A program made the translations under genes and the position numbers. Shown here one piece after another: positions 50,569 through 61,525 of a stretch of 64,000 bases of DNA (position 1 is its first letter; each line of letters starts with the position of its first letter). Below the pieces are notes generated by a model, which was not told the origin of the DNA, searched no databases, and saw only the letters and a program-made list of their open reading frames with translations. The stretch is from Candidatus Bathyarchaeota archaeon (GTDB lineage: Archaea; Thermoproteota; Bathyarchaeia; 40CM-2-53-6; JALHTG01), in NCBI GenBank assembly GCA_022865705.1, contig JALHTG010000019.1, forward strand, positions 115,784-179,783, in the 5' to 3' direction.

Positions 50569-50961
50569 GTGGTTGATATGGCAAAGGTAGTCGTCAGGGG
50601 TGGAGGGCTTCCCAAGCCTGCTGGACCATATAGTCCCGCAATAATGGCGGGTGACTATGTTTTCTGTGCGGGCCAAGTTGGACGGAACCCGGCAACTGGC
50701 GAGATGGGCACAACAATTGAAGAGCAAACGAGACAAGTCCTGCTTAATCTACAGTCTATTCTGAAAGCAGCTGGGGCTTCTCTGGACAATGCGGTCAAGA
50801 CAACGGTCTTCATGGCTGATATGAATGAATTCTCACGAATGAATGCAGAGTACACCAAGTTCTTCCCGAGAGATCCTCCCGCTCGTTCAACAGTCGGTGT
50901 AACGATGGCTCCGGGCATAAAGGTCGAGATAGAACTCGTTGCTTGCGTTGGCAAGAAATGA
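50569..50961 (+). CDS. RidA/YjgF family reactive intermediate deaminase
   Basis: GLPKPAGPYSPAIMAGDYVFCAGQVGRNPATGEM...ARSTVGVTMAPGIKVEIELVA. Confidence 0.95.
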   Translation: MVDMAKVVVRGGGLPKPAGPYSPAIMAGDYVFCAGQVGRNPATGEMGTTIEEQTRQVLLNLQSILKAAGASLDNAVKTTVFMADMNEFSRMNAEYTKFFPRDPPARSTVGVTMAPGIKVEIELVACVGKK

Positions 50962-50973
50962 CTTGACGCATGG

Positions 50974-51399
50974 GTGAACTCGATGCCCGTGAAGGTTAGA
51001 GTTGAATGGGCAGGCGAGCTAAAATTCACTGCAGAGAACGAGAACGGTGTTTCCACAGTCATGGATGCAACCGACGCGGGAGATCGCCTTGCCGGCATCA
51101 CTCCAATGGAGCTTCTATTGATGGCTCTGGGAGGATGCACAGGCATCGACATTGTAATGATCCTCAAGAAGCAACGTCAGAAACTTACCAAATTAACATT
51201 GAACGTGACTGGGCATAGAAGATCAGAACCGCCGAGATACTACGAGCAGATACATGTTGAATATGTTCTCAAAGGATCAAGCCTGGATGAGAAGAAAGTC
51301 CAGAGGGCAATCCAGCTATCGGAGGAAAAGTACTGTTCTGTGAGTGCTGCGCTCAAGGAAAGAGCTCGAATAACAAGCTCATACAAAATCGAACAGTAG
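50974..51399 (+). CDS. OsmC family protein
   Basis: GITPMELLLMALGGCTGIDIVMILKKQRQ...AIQLSEEKYCSVSAALKERARITSSYKIE. Confidence 0.93.
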   Translation: MNSMPVKVRVEWAGELKFTAENENGVSTVMDATDAGDRLAGITPMELLLMALGGCTGIDIVMILKKQRQKLTKLTLNVTGHRRSEPPRYYEQIHVEYVLKGSSLDEKKVQRAIQLSEEKYCSVSAALKERARITSSYKIEQ

Positions 51400-51749
51400 G
51401 CGATTCGCAAAAAAGGAAAAACTGAGCATCGAAGCGCTCGAAGAACTTGGATAGCGGTTCGATACTATTACTTCCTTTTCTTCCCAGCTCTTCTGGGTGT
51501 TCTCAGCTTACTCTCTAAGCTTTCTCAGCTTTTGTCAAAGATTTCCACTGCTTGATTCTATCCCCTACGATCAGGATTCCAATGAGCTGTTGGTTCGTGG
51601 CCGAAACTGATCAGAGGTGCATGTCTGACTGGGAGGGACTTATCTGTGTGTCGCAGAGAATACTATCGTAGATCTGCTTGCTAGGGAAGAAATAATCGAA
51701 GAAAAGAGGGGAAGATAGTAGGATCGTCTAGAAGGTTCTCTTCTGGATC

Positions 51750-53414
51750 CTACTCGAATTCAGAGGAAGATTCCTCTTCTCCGCCCGGAGGTTTCGGAGG
51801 TCCTCCAGGTGCTCCACTTGGCTTGCCCGCCGCTATGACATCGTCTATCTTCAGGATCATTGTTGCTGCTTCTGTCGCTGACTTCACCGCTTGCTCCTTG
51901 ACGACAACAGGCTCGTAGATGTTCAATTTGCTGAGGTCGGTGACTTTTCCTTCGAATATGTCTATGCCGGCCCACTTTTCTCCTTTGTCGTGGTGGGATC
52001 TAAGGTCTGCCAGCATGTCTATGGGGTCGAGGCCTGCGTTCTCAGCCAAAGCCATCGTGACTCCTTCCATGGCCTCAGCGAAAGCGAGCACAGCCAGCTG
52101 CTCTCTTCCTGAGAGTCCTTGTGCCCAACGCCTAAGGTTGGAGGCTACTTCGATCTCAACTGCACCTCCACCTGCCACAACCCTGGGGTCGCGAACGACA
52201 TCTCTGACCACGCACAACGAGTCATGGATGGATCTCTCGGTCTCGTCAATCATTCGTTCTGTTCCGCCTCTGATGAGAATTGTCACGGCCTTCGGATCTT
52301 TGCAGCCTTCGATGAAAGTCATCTTGTCGTCAGCAATCTTCTTCTCCTCTACGAGTTGGGCCGAGCCAAGATGCTGTGAGGAGAGGTCGTCAAGGTTTGT
52401 GGCAAGCTTCGCTCCGGTAGCTTTCGCCAGTTTCTCCATGTCTTTCTCAGAAGCACGTCTAACTGTCAGAATGCTCTTTTTCGCCAGGAAGTGTTGGGCT
52501 ATGTCATCTATGCCTTTCTGGCATATGAGAACATTTGCCCCAGCCTTGGCCACTTTCTCGACCATATCTTTCAGCATTTTCTCTTCTTCGTCGAGGAACA
52601 TCTTCATTTGCTCTGGCTCTGTTATGTTTATCTTGGCGTCGAACTCGGTCTTCTCGATTTCCAAGGCGCAGTTCAACAGTGCTATTTTGGCGTTCTCCAC
52701 TCTCTTGGGCATGCCTGAGTGGACCACTTCCTTGTCTAGGACTATGCCTTTGATGAGTGTGGTATCATTTGTCGACTGTCCAGTTTTCTTCTCTATCTTG
52801 ATGTCGTCGACGTCTGCCTTGAAACCTTCTTCGGTTTTCTCGGCTATTTGAAGAACCGCGTCTATCGACAGATTCGCGATGTGGTCTGAGTATTCTCGCA
52901 GCGATTTTCCTGACTGAGAAACTACTGCAACGTGCTTCAGCATCTGTTTGTCTGTGGGCTGTACTTTGATTGCGAGTTGCTTGATCAGGTCAAGGGCTTT
53001 CTCAGACGCCTTCTGGTACCCGTCTATGATGACTGTGGGGTGTATTTCTTTGTCTATCATTTCCTCTGCCTTTGTCAGGAGTTCTCCAGCGAGCACGACT
53101 GCGGTGGTTGTTCCGTCGCCTACCTCATCGTCTTGGGCTTTCGCTACTTCAACCATCATTTTTGCGATTGGGTGCTGGATGTCCATTGTTTTCAGTATGA
53201 CTGCACCGTCGTTTGTGATGATGATGTCGCCAAAACTTTCGACGAGCATCTTGTCCATGCCTTTTGGGCCTAGGGACGATCGCACAACGTCTGCCACGAT
53301 CTTGGCGGCGGAGATGTTTGATCTCTGTGCTTCTTTGCCAACGGTTCTTTGTGATCCTTCTCTCAGGATTAGTACTTGTTGTCCACCTATGGTTGCGGGA
53401 ACTGCTTCAGTCAT
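51750..53414 (-). CDS. Thermosome subunit (group II chaperonin)
   Basis: [65 protein letters not shown]. Confidence 0.97.
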   Translation of the reverse strand: MTEAVPATIGGQQVLILREGSQRTVGKEAQRSNISAAKIVADVVRSSLGPKGMDKMLVESFGDIIITNDGAVILKTMDIQHPIAKMMVEVAKAQDDEVGDGTTTAVVLAGELLTKAEEMIDKEIHPTVIIDGYQKASEKALDLIKQLAIKVQPTDKQMLKHVAVVSQSGKSLREYSDHIANLSIDAVLQIAEKTEEGFKADVDDIKIEKKTGQSTNDTTLIKGIVLDKEVVHSGMPKRVENAKIALLNCALEIEKTEFDAKINITEPEQMKMFLDEEEKMLKDMVEKVAKAGANVLICQKGIDDIAQHFLAKKSILTVRRASEKDMEKLAKATGAKLATNLDDLSSQHLGSAQLVEEKKIADDKMTFIEGCKDPKAVTILIRGGTERMIDETERSIHDSLCVVRDVVRDPRVVAGGGAVEIEVASNLRRWAQGLSGREQLAVLAFAEAMEGVTMALAENAGLDPIDMLADLRSHHDKGEKWAGIDIFEGKVTDLSKLNIYEPVVVKEQAVKSATEAATMILKIDDVIAAGKPSGAPGGPPKPPGGEEESSSEFE

Positions 53415-53428
53415 TATTCATCACCTCA

Positions 53429-55063
53429 TTACATCGGGGGCATTCCTTCGCCCGGCGGTCCCCTCGGAGGCATGGGCGGTGTTTTCGCCGCGGCTATTAC
53501 GTCGTCAACTCTTAAGATCATTGATGCTGCCTCAACCGCTGATTTTATTGCTTGTTCCTTCACTACAACCGGTTCTATTACTCCCTGCTTCATCATATCA
53601 ACGGGCTTACCGGTGACGACATCGACTCCCATCCACAATCCATCAGGTTTCTCATGTGCGGATCTTAAGGCTACCATTATGTCGATGGGGTCTAGGCCAG
53701 CGTTCTCTGCTAGGATTTTCGGTATGGTTTCAACTGCTTCAGCAAACGCTTCTACAGCCAGTTGTTCTCTTCCTCCAACCTTTGTAGCGTGTTCTTTCAA
53801 TCTCTTCGACACTTCCATTTCGATTGACCCTCCACCCGCAACTATCTTGTTCTTCTTCACTATGTCCGCGACCACATGCAATGAGTCTTTGAGGGCTCTT
53901 TCCACCTCATCCACCAGTCTCTCCAGTCCGCCTCTGATCAGTATTCCAACCGCTTTTGGATCCTTGCATCCCTCAATGAAGACCATCTTGTCCTCGCCAA
54001 ACTTCCTTTCTTCAACCAGGCCTGCGCTGCCAAGATCTTGGGACTTGAGATCATCTAGGTTCGTTATGACTCTGCCGCCGGTCGCTCTCGCAAGCTTCTC
54101 CATGTCTGACTGTTTGATTCTTCGAACAGCCATAATGCTCTCCTTGGCCAGGAAGTGTTGGACCATGTCATCTATGCCTTTCTGGCAGAGTACGACGTTG
54201 GCTCCTGATCCTTTGATCTTGTTAACCATGTTTTTCATCATCTCAATCTCCTGGTCCAGAAAGAGCTTCATCTTTGTCGGATCAGATATCCTGATCTCAG
54301 CGCTCATCTCTGTCTTCTCGATCTCCAGCGCAGAGTCGAGAAGGGCGATCTTCGGATTCTTCAGGGACTTGGGCATTCCAGAGTGAACAACTTCCTTGTC
54401 CACGATCACTCCTTTGACGAGTTGAGTGTCCAGGATGCCTTTTCCCTGTTTCTTGACGAGTGCAATATTGTCAACGTCTGCAAGGAAAGCGTTGCCTCTT
54501 TTCTCTTTGACTAGATCAACTGCTTCGATCGAGATGTCCGCCAGATGCCCTCGAGCACCCTCGACTACTTTACTGCGTACAGATGTAAATGCAGCGTTTC
54601 TCAAGATGTTCTTGTCGTCTAGGTTCACCGTGACCGCGAGTTGGTCTAGGATTTCAAGCGCTTTGTCTGCTGCGTTTCTGTAGCCAGCGACTATGGTTGT
54701 TGCATGTATCTGGTCCTGCGTTAGTTCTTCTGCTCTTCTTAGCAGTTCTCCGGCCAGTATGACTGCGGTGGTTGTTCCGTCTCCCACTTCCTTGTCCTGC
54801 GCCTTCGCGACCTCAACCATCATCTTTGCCGCGGGGTTCTGGACTTCAATCTCATCTAGGATTGTTGCACCGTCATTGGTGACAGTCACGTCGCCTAGCG
54901 TATCAACGAGCATCTTGTCCATGCCCCGTGGACCAAGCGTGCTCTTGACAAGTTCCGCGATGATTTTCGCAGCCGCTATATTCGATCTCTGAGCATCTCT
55001 ACCTCTATTTCTAGAGGTACCCTCTTTCAGGATAAGTATAGGTTGACCTGTTAGATATGCCAA
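53429..55063 (-). CDS. Thermosome subunit (group II chaperonin), second paralogue
   Basis: [55 protein letters not shown]-terminal [16 protein letters not shown]. Confidence 0.97.
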   Translation of the reverse strand: MAYLTGQPILILKEGTSRNRGRDAQRSNIAAAKIIAELVKSTLGPRGMDKMLVDTLGDVTVTNDGATILDEIEVQNPAAKMMVEVAKAQDKEVGDGTTTAVILAGELLRRAEELTQDQIHATTIVAGYRNAADKALEILDQLAVTVNLDDKNILRNAAFTSVRSKVVEGARGHLADISIEAVDLVKEKRGNAFLADVDNIALVKKQGKGILDTQLVKGVIVDKEVVHSGMPKSLKNPKIALLDSALEIEKTEMSAEIRISDPTKMKLFLDQEIEMMKNMVNKIKGSGANVVLCQKGIDDMVQHFLAKESIMAVRRIKQSDMEKLARATGGRVITNLDDLKSQDLGSAGLVEERKFGEDKMVFIEGCKDPKAVGILIRGGLERLVDEVERALKDSLHVVADIVKKNKIVAGGGSIEMEVSKRLKEHATKVGGREQLAVEAFAEAVETIPKILAENAGLDPIDIMVALRSAHEKPDGLWMGVDVVTGKPVDMMKQGVIEPVVVKEQAIKSAVEAASMILRVDDVIAAAKTPPMPPRGPPGEGMPPM

Positions 55064-55198
55064 ACAGATTTTTCTCCTTCTTCAACGGAGCTGACGCGCG
55101 CGCGCGCTTAAACATTGCGCCGCCGATGCTCCTCGAGCAATTATAGTCAGGTTAGATAGGTTGATTATGTAGGCGGGCTTAGGGGTGATGGTCGAACA

Positions 55199-55807
55199 TT
55201 GATTCCGCAGGATACTCCTCAACAAGAGCCTAATGAGCATCCTATCGATAGGAAGAAGGATGCCTCTGCCAAGAGGACCTTCGTTCCAGTTTCTGAGGTT
55301 ACCTTGCTTCGAAAGGTTTTGGAGGAAGAGAAGAAGAAGAACGAAGAGTGTGTGACTCGCCTCAAATATCTTCAGGCCGACTTCGAAAATCTCCAGAAGC
55401 GCAGTAAACGAGAGATAGATGATGCAACAAAGTATGGTGAAACGGATCTCACACTCAACCTCTTGCCAATCCTGGATGACCTTGAGCGCGCATTGGCCGC
55501 AGGTAAGAACTCGGACAACAAAGAAGCAATCGTCGGGGGATTGGAGATGATACTGAAGGCAGCTCAGAACGTACTGTTCAGAAGAGGCTTATCGCCCATC
55601 GATGCTGTTGGAAAGAAATTCGATCCAGCAAAACACGAGGCGATTGGTTTCGTTTCTTCCTCAGACCGTGAAGAGAACACTGTGGTACGTGAGTTGAGGA
55701 AAGGCTACATGTTCGGCGAGAAAGTCATCCGACCGAGCATAGTTGAGGTTGCACGAAACCCTAGCTCTGAACAGCCTACGAGCTCTCCTAAGACTGCTAG
55801 TCAGTAG
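55199..55807 (+). CDS. grpE: GrpE nucleotide exchange factor
   Basis: KYLQADFENLQKRSKREIDDATKYGETDLTLNLLPILDDLERAL; GYMFGEKVIRPSIVEVA. Confidence 0.95.
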   Translation: MIPQDTPQQEPNEHPIDRKKDASAKRTFVPVSEVTLLRKVLEEEKKKNEECVTRLKYLQADFENLQKRSKREIDDATKYGETDLTLNLLPILDDLERALAAGKNSDNKEAIVGGLEMILKAAQNVLFRRGLSPIDAVGKKFDPAKHEAIGFVSSSDREENTVVRELRKGYMFGEKVIRPSIVEVARNPSSEQPTSSPKTASQ

Positions 55808-55879
55808 TTTGTGAGGGGATGTGCAAGTTGCGCGGGCGCATCGGTTCTGTTATGAGTGATCGGCTGCGTGAGTGCTACT

Positions 55880-55926
55880 GTTACTCTAAGTAACGTTTAT
55901 AAACCTCACTCGTTACCTTGAGTAAC
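55880..55926 (+). promoter_or_regulatory. dnaK promoter: TATA-like TTTATAAA (55896-55903) flanked by two 15-bp palindromes GTTACTCTAAGTAAC and GTTACCTTGAGTAAC
   Basis: Direct reading; palindromes share GTTAC-CNTRA... arms GTTAC/GTAAC, centres 32 bp apart. Confidence 0.75.
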
Positions 55927-55955
55927 TCGCATAGCATAGAACAGTCTCAGTTGAG

Positions 55956-57851
55956 GTGTACGCCTTGGCAAAGGTTATCGGAATAGATCTTGGAACAACT
56001 AATTCCGCTGCAGCAGTGATGGAGGCTGGTAGGCCAGTTGTGGTTCCAAGTGCTGAAGGACCAACGATGGCCGGCAAGATGTTTCCATCTGTTGTTGCTT
56101 TCACCAAAGATGGTACCTTGCTGGTTGGCGAGTCTGCCAAGCGTCAAGCAAGCTCAAACCCAGAAGGCACGATCATTGAGATAAAAAGAAAAATGGGAAC
56201 CGACTACAAAGTCCAAGTCTTCGGAAAAGAGTATACCCCACAGCAAATATCCGCATTTATTCTGCAGAAGATAAAACGCGATGCCGAAAGTTTCCTAGGA
56301 GATAAAGTGGATACAGCTGTGATTACCGTTCCTGCCCACTTCAACGATAATCAAAGACAAGCCACCAAAGATGCCGCAGAGATAGCCGGGTTCAAGGTTC
56401 CTAGATTGGTCAACGAGCCTACTGCAGCGTGTCTGGCCTATGGGTTAGGCTCATTCGGCAAGACAATGAAGGTAATGGTGTTCAGTTTCGGCGGAGGAAC
56501 TCATGACGTTACTCTGATGGAAATGGGTTTCGTAAAGGAGACAAAAGAGAGCACGTTTGAAGTTCTCTCAACAAGTGGAGATACAAAGACAGGTGGTGCC
56601 GATGTTGACAATGCTGTGACAGAGTATCTGGTTGAAGAGTTTCGGAGAGGGAACGGGATCGACCTGAGCGGGGACAAGATGGCGATGACGCGCCTTAGGG
56701 AGGCAGCTGAGAGAGCGAAGATAGAACTGTCAGTTATGGTGACAACTGATATCGATATGCCGTTTATTGCCCAGGACACTTCTGGGCCAAAGCATTTTCA
56801 CCTGACTCTGACCCGAGCAAAGCTTGAGGAATTGGCGCGCCCGATCGTTGACCGTATTAGGGGTCCGATCACGCAGGTGTTGGCTGACGCCAAGGGCGGT
56901 TCTCTACAACCAAACGACATAGACAAGATCATCCTGATAGGAGGCATGACGAGGATGCCTCTAGTCCGGAGCTTCGTGGAATCCATCATGGGTAAGCCTG
57001 CTGAACGAGGATTGGATCCAATGGAATGTGTGGCGGTTGGAGCTGCGATTCAAGCCGGTGTAATGACGGGCGAAGTGAAGGATCTTCTTCTTTTAGACGT
57101 CACACCTCTTTCGCTCGGTGTGGAGACCCTTGGAGGGATCCTCACTAAGCTCATAGAGCGAAATACTACTGTACCGACAAGAAAGAGCCAAGTCTTCTCA
57201 ACAGCAGCAGACTTCCAGACCACAGTCACGGTTCATGTACTTCAAGGCGAGAGGCCAATGGCTGCGGACAATGTTTCATTGGGCATGTTCAATCTCACAG
57301 GTATACCTCCGGCACCACGAGGAGTGCCGCAAATAGAGGTCACCTTTGACATCAATGCGGATGGGATCCTCAATGTCGCCGCCAAAGACTTGGGAACAGG
57401 GAACCAACAGAAGATCACAATCACTGCTTCAACCAAGCTGTCGGAATCAGAGAAGGAACGAATGGTCAAAGAGGCTGAACAGTTCGCAGAGCAGGACAAG
57501 AAGAAACGTGAGGAAGCAGAAACACGTAACAATGCCGACTCAATGATCTACACTGCTGAGAAGACCAAGACAGATCTGAAGGAGAAAATAGGCAAAGACA
57601 ACGTTGAGAAAATTGACAAAGGAATCGCTGAGATGAAAGAAGCCCTCAGCGGAAAAGACGTGCCTAAGATAAAGGTGAAGACCGACGAGCTGGCGAAGAT
57701 GCTTCAACAGATTGGGGCAACAGTGTATCAACAGGTTAGCCAACAACAGGCACAGCAACAGCAGCAGACTCCTCCACCTGGACCTGAGAAGCAGCCTGAC
57801 AAAGTAGTGGATGCAGACTACAAGGTTGTTGATGAAGAGAAGAAGCCGTAG
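55956..57851 (+). CDS. dnaK: Hsp70 chaperone DnaK
   Basis: [69 protein letters not shown]. Confidence 0.98.
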   Translation: MYALAKVIGIDLGTTNSAAAVMEAGRPVVVPSAEGPTMAGKMFPSVVAFTKDGTLLVGESAKRQASSNPEGTIIEIKRKMGTDYKVQVFGKEYTPQQISAFILQKIKRDAESFLGDKVDTAVITVPAHFNDNQRQATKDAAEIAGFKVPRLVNEPTAACLAYGLGSFGKTMKVMVFSFGGGTHDVTLMEMGFVKETKESTFEVLSTSGDTKTGGADVDNAVTEYLVEEFRRGNGIDLSGDKMAMTRLREAAERAKIELSVMVTTDIDMPFIAQDTSGPKHFHLTLTRAKLEELARPIVDRIRGPITQVLADAKGGSLQPNDIDKIILIGGMTRMPLVRSFVESIMGKPAERGLDPMECVAVGAAIQAGVMTGEVKDLLLLDVTPLSLGVETLGGILTKLIERNTTVPTRKSQVFSTAADFQTTVTVHVLQGERPMAADNVSLGMFNLTGIPPAPRGVPQIEVTFDINADGILNVAAKDLGTGNQQKITITASTKLSESEKERMVKEAEQFAEQDKKKREEAETRNNADSMIYTAEKTKTDLKEKIGKDNVEKIDKGIAEMKEALSGKDVPKIKVKTDELAKMLQQIGATVYQQVSQQQAQQQQQTPPPGPEKQPDKVVDADYKVVDEEKKP

Positions 57852-57869
57852 TTTTGATGTCAAAGATGA

Positions 57870-58988
57870 ATGGTCCGGTCACAGATGGAAAAGAGAGACT
57901 ACTATGAGATCCTCGGCCTCTCCAGAGATGCGACTAAAGAGCAGGTGAAGGACGCTTACAGAAAGCTCGCACTTCAATACCATCCTGATAGAAACAAGTC
58001 TCCTGACGCTGAGGAGAAGTTCAAAGAGATCTCCGAAGCATACGCTGTTCTCTCTGACGACGAAAAAAGACAGCAGTACGATCAGCTCGGCCACGCCGGA
58101 ATCGATCAGAGATACACCTATGAAGACATATTCAGAACAACCGACTTTGAATCCATCTTCCGTGACCTAGGGTTTGGCTTCGGAGGATTCGGTAGCATCT
58201 TCGATACGTTCTTTGGTCGTGGAAGAGGTTGGGGAGAAGAAAGACCTGGACGAGGTTCTGACCTCAGGTACGATCTTGAGATTCCACTCGAAGAAGTAGC
58301 CACAGGGGCGACGAAAGAGATCACAGTGCCCCGAAGAGAGAAGTGTGATGTGTGCAATGGAAGTGGAGCGAGAAAGGGCACCACGCCTAAGACCTGTTCA
58401 CGTTGTCAGGGTAGGGGGCAGGTCCAGCATGTACAAGAAGCAGGATTCGCTCGATTTGTCAGAATTGAAACATGTGACCGATGTCAGGGAAGGGGAGTCA
58501 TCATAGAATCTCCCTGCCAGAAATGTCGAGGAACAGGAATTGTCGAACATACACGCAAAATCACCTTGAAAATTCCACCTGGCGTTGAAAGTGGGACAGC
58601 GCTAAGATTGGCTGGCGAAGGAGACTCAGGAGGTTCAGGAATATCGACTGGCGATCTCTTCGTGTATGTCATGGTGAAACCTCACAGCATTTTCGAGAGA
58701 GATGGAAGTGACATCTACTGTGAGATACCGATTGGGTTCGCAGAGGCTTCTCTGGGTGCAGAAATCGAAATACCCACATTGAGCAGTCGTGCCAGCCTAC
58801 GTATTCAGGGGGGAACCCAAACCGGAACAGTATTTCGGTTAAGGGGAAAGGGACTTCCAGAGTATCGGGGGCGGGGCAGAGGGGATCAGCTGGTGAAGAT
58901 CATCGTTAGGACCCCCACTAACCTGACTGAAAGACAACGAATGATTCTGAGTGAGCTGAAGAAAGAGGAGCGCCCGGTAAGAAAATAG
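57870..58988 (+). CDS. dnaJ: Chaperone DnaJ (type I, J domain + CxxCxGxG zinc repeats)
   Basis: [70 protein letters not shown]. Confidence 0.98.
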   Translation: MVRSQMEKRDYYEILGLSRDATKEQVKDAYRKLALQYHPDRNKSPDAEEKFKEISEAYAVLSDDEKRQQYDQLGHAGIDQRYTYEDIFRTTDFESIFRDLGFGFGGFGSIFDTFFGRGRGWGEERPGRGSDLRYDLEIPLEEVATGATKEITVPRREKCDVCNGSGARKGTTPKTCSRCQGRGQVQHVQEAGFARFVRIETCDRCQGRGVIIESPCQKCRGTGIVEHTRKITLKIPPGVESGTALRLAGEGDSGGSGISTGDLFVYVMVKPHSIFERDGSDIYCEIPIGFAEASLGAEIEIPTLSSRASLRIQGGTQTGTVFRLRGKGLPEYRGRGRGDQLVKIIVRTPTNLTERQRMILSELKKEERPVRK

Positions 58989-59090
58989 GGTGTGTTACGC
59001 TCACGCTTCATAGTCTCACTGTTTTTCTAATAGAGCTTGAAAAACCTAGGGGGGCTGGCTGACACCTTTGCTTTCATATGAAACAGAGCT

Positions 59091-59483
59091 TTACAATCCG
59101 ATGCAGTTCTCGCCTTTGCCAACACATCCTATGACACAGTAGAATTCAAAATCGGAATCAAATTCGTTTCGAAACCCGTGAAGTTCGTTCGCTGCGAAGT
59201 AGAATACGTCTCCTTGATCTGCGGCAACAGTTTCCTTCTCAGTTACAACTTGAGCCTTGCCTTTCGTTACGATTATCTCCTGCTCCCACGGGTGCTTGTG
59301 AGGAGCCATGTTCCCCTTCGGTTTGATGTTGAAGTGTCGAAGTGCAAAGTTGTGTAAGTATTCGTCGCCACCAGTTCGTTTTTCTGAGATCCATCGAATC
59401 GTCACGCCTTCAGCGTCACTTCCATAGGCTTCCTTCACGTCGTACCCTTTGACTTGCTCTGTTCTTCGCCTAATCAAGACCAA
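59091..59483 (-). CDS. Cupin-domain protein
   Basis: HFNIKPKGNMAPHKHPWEQEIIVTKGKAQVV...GDVFYFAANELHGFRN. Confidence 0.88.
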   Translation of the reverse strand: MVLIRRRTEQVKGYDVKEAYGSDAEGVTIRWISEKRTGGDEYLHNFALRHFNIKPKGNMAPHKHPWEQEIIVTKGKAQVVTEKETVAADQGDVFYFAANELHGFRNEFDSDFEFYCVIGCVGKGENCIGL

Positions 59484-59525
59484 TACCTCATTCTCTATCT
59501 TGTATGTGTCGCTTGAAAACTTAAT

Positions 59526-59879
59526 TCAGACTGTTATCACGCTCTTCGCTTCCATAGCCATATCCAAGAAAGCCGCGTACCCCATCGAGGAAATTGATGA
59601 GACCAAATCCTTCTCCCCTATTGCCCGTTTGTGCAGTGCCTCAGAGCATGCATAGAACCGCACTCTCTCATTCCTCATGACTTTTTTGAACCTCTCTCCA
59701 ATATCTGGGTCCATCTTCTCGGCGGTCCCTGTTCGAGCCAAGACAACTCCTTCCGCGTACAGGAAAACTCTGACATCTAGATCAATGCTCGAGGCTGTTT
59801 CCGCAAGATACAGGAGCGAAGATGTCCTTCCTATCTCTTCTGGGCCCCAACCGAACAAAAACACTATTCTCTCTGTCAT
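59526..59879 (-). CDS. DsrE/TusD-like sulfur-relay protein
   Basis: MTERIVFLFGWGPEEIGRTSSLLYLAETASSIDLDVRVFLYAEGV...RFYACSEALHKR; internal Met start avoids overlap with upstream gene. Confidence 0.75.
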   Translation of the reverse strand: MTERIVFLFGWGPEEIGRTSSLLYLAETASSIDLDVRVFLYAEGVVLARTGTAEKMDPDIGERFKKVMRNERVRFYACSEALHKRAIGEKDLVSSISSMGYAAFLDMAMEAKSVITV

Positions 59880-59893
59880 GTTATCGATCGCCT

Positions 59894-60205
59894 CTAGCAA
59901 CCTGCGGCGATACAGAGATTCCTCGGCAGTCCACTTATTTTGCATAGGACTCCCCGAGCGCTGCTTTCACCTCTCTTGAAGAGGCGTTCAAACTCGTCTG
60001 TCGTCAGTTTTGCTTCGTTTCGAACAGTCTTAACCATCGGTAATGATGACCACTTTTCATAGTACGTTCTCACATAGCGAATGCATGTCCAGTGTGCTTC
60101 TGTAAGCTTCATGCCCAACTGGTTTTCCGCGATTTCAGAGGCAATCCTTTCGCTCCAAGTTCTTGGATCAATCAAGTATCCTTCATCATCAAACAGCGCC
60201 AACAC
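59894..60205 (-). CDS. DsrC/TusE-like sulfur-carrier protein with variant C-terminal cysteines
   Basis: EGYLIDPRTWSERIASEIAENQLGMKLTEAHWTCIRYVRTYYEKWSSLPMVKTV and C-terminal CKISGLPRNLCIAAGC. Confidence 0.85.
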   Translation of the reverse strand: MLALFDDEGYLIDPRTWSERIASEIAENQLGMKLTEAHWTCIRYVRTYYEKWSSLPMVKTVRNEAKLTTDEFERLFKRGESSARGVLCKISGLPRNLCIAAGC

Positions 60206-60410
60206 CTACAGCATCTCCCGGTAACTAGATCAAAGCCCCGTATGAAAAAGCCATTGCTCTCTTTCGTTGGGAAACACGTACCGCGAGGCATTCTGATCGC
60301 ACGTAGAAGGCTCAGGCAGATCGTTTCTCTCTTCTACGTCGAATCATGCGATTCGCGTGTGAGCTCCATGAACACGATTCCTATATCGCAGCGTTGTTGA
60401 AGAACGCCTA

Positions 60411-61040
60411 ATGATGCCAGTAACTATCTGTGTGCGGCCGTGCCGACGCGCAGATCTACGCATCTTGCTGGGAATCTATCGAGAAGGGTTCGAACAGGAG
60501 TTGACCTTCTTTTTCAGAAGATTCTGCAGGTGCTTCTTCCAAGCACTCTTCCGTTATCTTGCCGGAGACGCGATCGTAGCTGAAGTGAACAATAGAGTCG
60601 TGGGCTTCATAGTTGTAGTACCTGGATCCATACCAGCAACACGGGCCGGAATCCTCCAATTGATGTCTACATTGCCGACGCTACTATTGGCAGTGAGATC
60701 CTCTTTCTTCATCTACGTTTTGCAGAAGGTGAGGAATATGGATTGGAGTCGATGTCATGTTGGCATAGGATGCGTCGCTGTGAAGAAAGATTTTCGAGGA
60801 AAAGGAATCGGGGCTTCTCTCATGCGTGAAGCGCTCGCCAGGTATCCGAAAAGAGATGCGGTCTTAGATGTACGGCCGTGGAATGAGAGTGCCATTCGCC
60901 TCTATTCCAGTGCGGGTTTCGAGCGAATGAGTGCATGGAGAGATCCGCTTGGGGAGTGGATCATAATGAGTCGACCGCAGCTTTCTCGTGCCAGAACTGA
61001 ACCAGAAACTGAACGCTTCAATTCACGGTGTGTTGGCTAA
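60411..61040 (+). CDS. GNAT-family N-acetyltransferase
   Basis: IGCVAVKKDFRGKGIGASLMREAL...VRPWNESAIRLYSSAGFERM. Confidence 0.88.
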   Translation: MMPVTICVRPCRRADLRILLGIYREGFEQELTFFFRRFCRCFFQALFRYLAGDAIVAEVNNRVVGFIVVVPGSIPATRAGILQLMSTLPTLLLAVRSSFFIYVLQKVRNMDWSRCHVGIGCVAVKKDFRGKGIGASLMREALARYPKRDAVLDVRPWNESAIRLYSSAGFERMSAWRDPLGEWIIMSRPQLSRARTEPETERFNSRCVG

Positions 61041-61142
61041 TTCGTCTTATCGTAATCTCATACGGCCAAGATCGTAGCAACCAGTGCTCGCCACATCGTG
61101 TATATATGTCCGATCCGTTATCGATGGGAGAGTTGACTACGT

Positions 61143-61484
61143 ATGAGTGAGGTAGCGTTTCCTTGCAGAATCACAGCTGTCCATCCGCATTATGATCCTT
61201 TTGGAAACGAGTATGTGTGCGTTGAGTTCTCAGTTGAGGCACAGCGCCCTCCTAGTGTTATTCAGATGCCAAGGGGGGCACCTGAAGAACTCTCTGCGGT
61301 CATACCGATTATTTCTCAGATCCCGAAGATGATGGTTCAGGGCAAGGCGTATAGCAACAGGTTTGTTCTCTTTCTCACAGTTCAAGAATGGGAAAAAATG
61401 GAACGAAAGTATCAGTACGGTGACGATGCAGAGGTAACCATAGGCAAAGACGGTTCCATCCACGTAAGAGTTGTACAGGGATAG
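61143..61484 (+). CDS. Arcadin-1-like protein (tentative)
   Basis: Small beta-rich protein with DPFGNEYVCVEFSVEAQRPPSVIQMPRGAPEELSAVIPIISQIPKMM, resembling remembered arcadin-1 pattern; preceded by TATA-like GTGTATATATG. Confidence 0.5.
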   Translation: MSEVAFPCRITAVHPHYDPFGNEYVCVEFSVEAQRPPSVIQMPRGAPEELSAVIPIISQIPKMMVQGKAYSNRFVLFLTVQEWEKMERKYQYGDDAEVTIGKDGSIHVRVVQG

Positions 61485-61525
61485 AAGCATTGAGCTCCTA
61501 GAGCTAGGTTCAGTCAACGTGCGCT

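Noticed and set aside
51919-52851. 310-aa plus-strand ORF
   Set aside because: Exactly antisense to the thermosome gene 51750-53414; Ser-rich low-quality protein typical of shadow ORFs
53376-54386. 336-aa plus-strand ORF
   Set aside because: Antisense to the second thermosome gene; Ser/Thr/Pro-rich shadow frame with no motif
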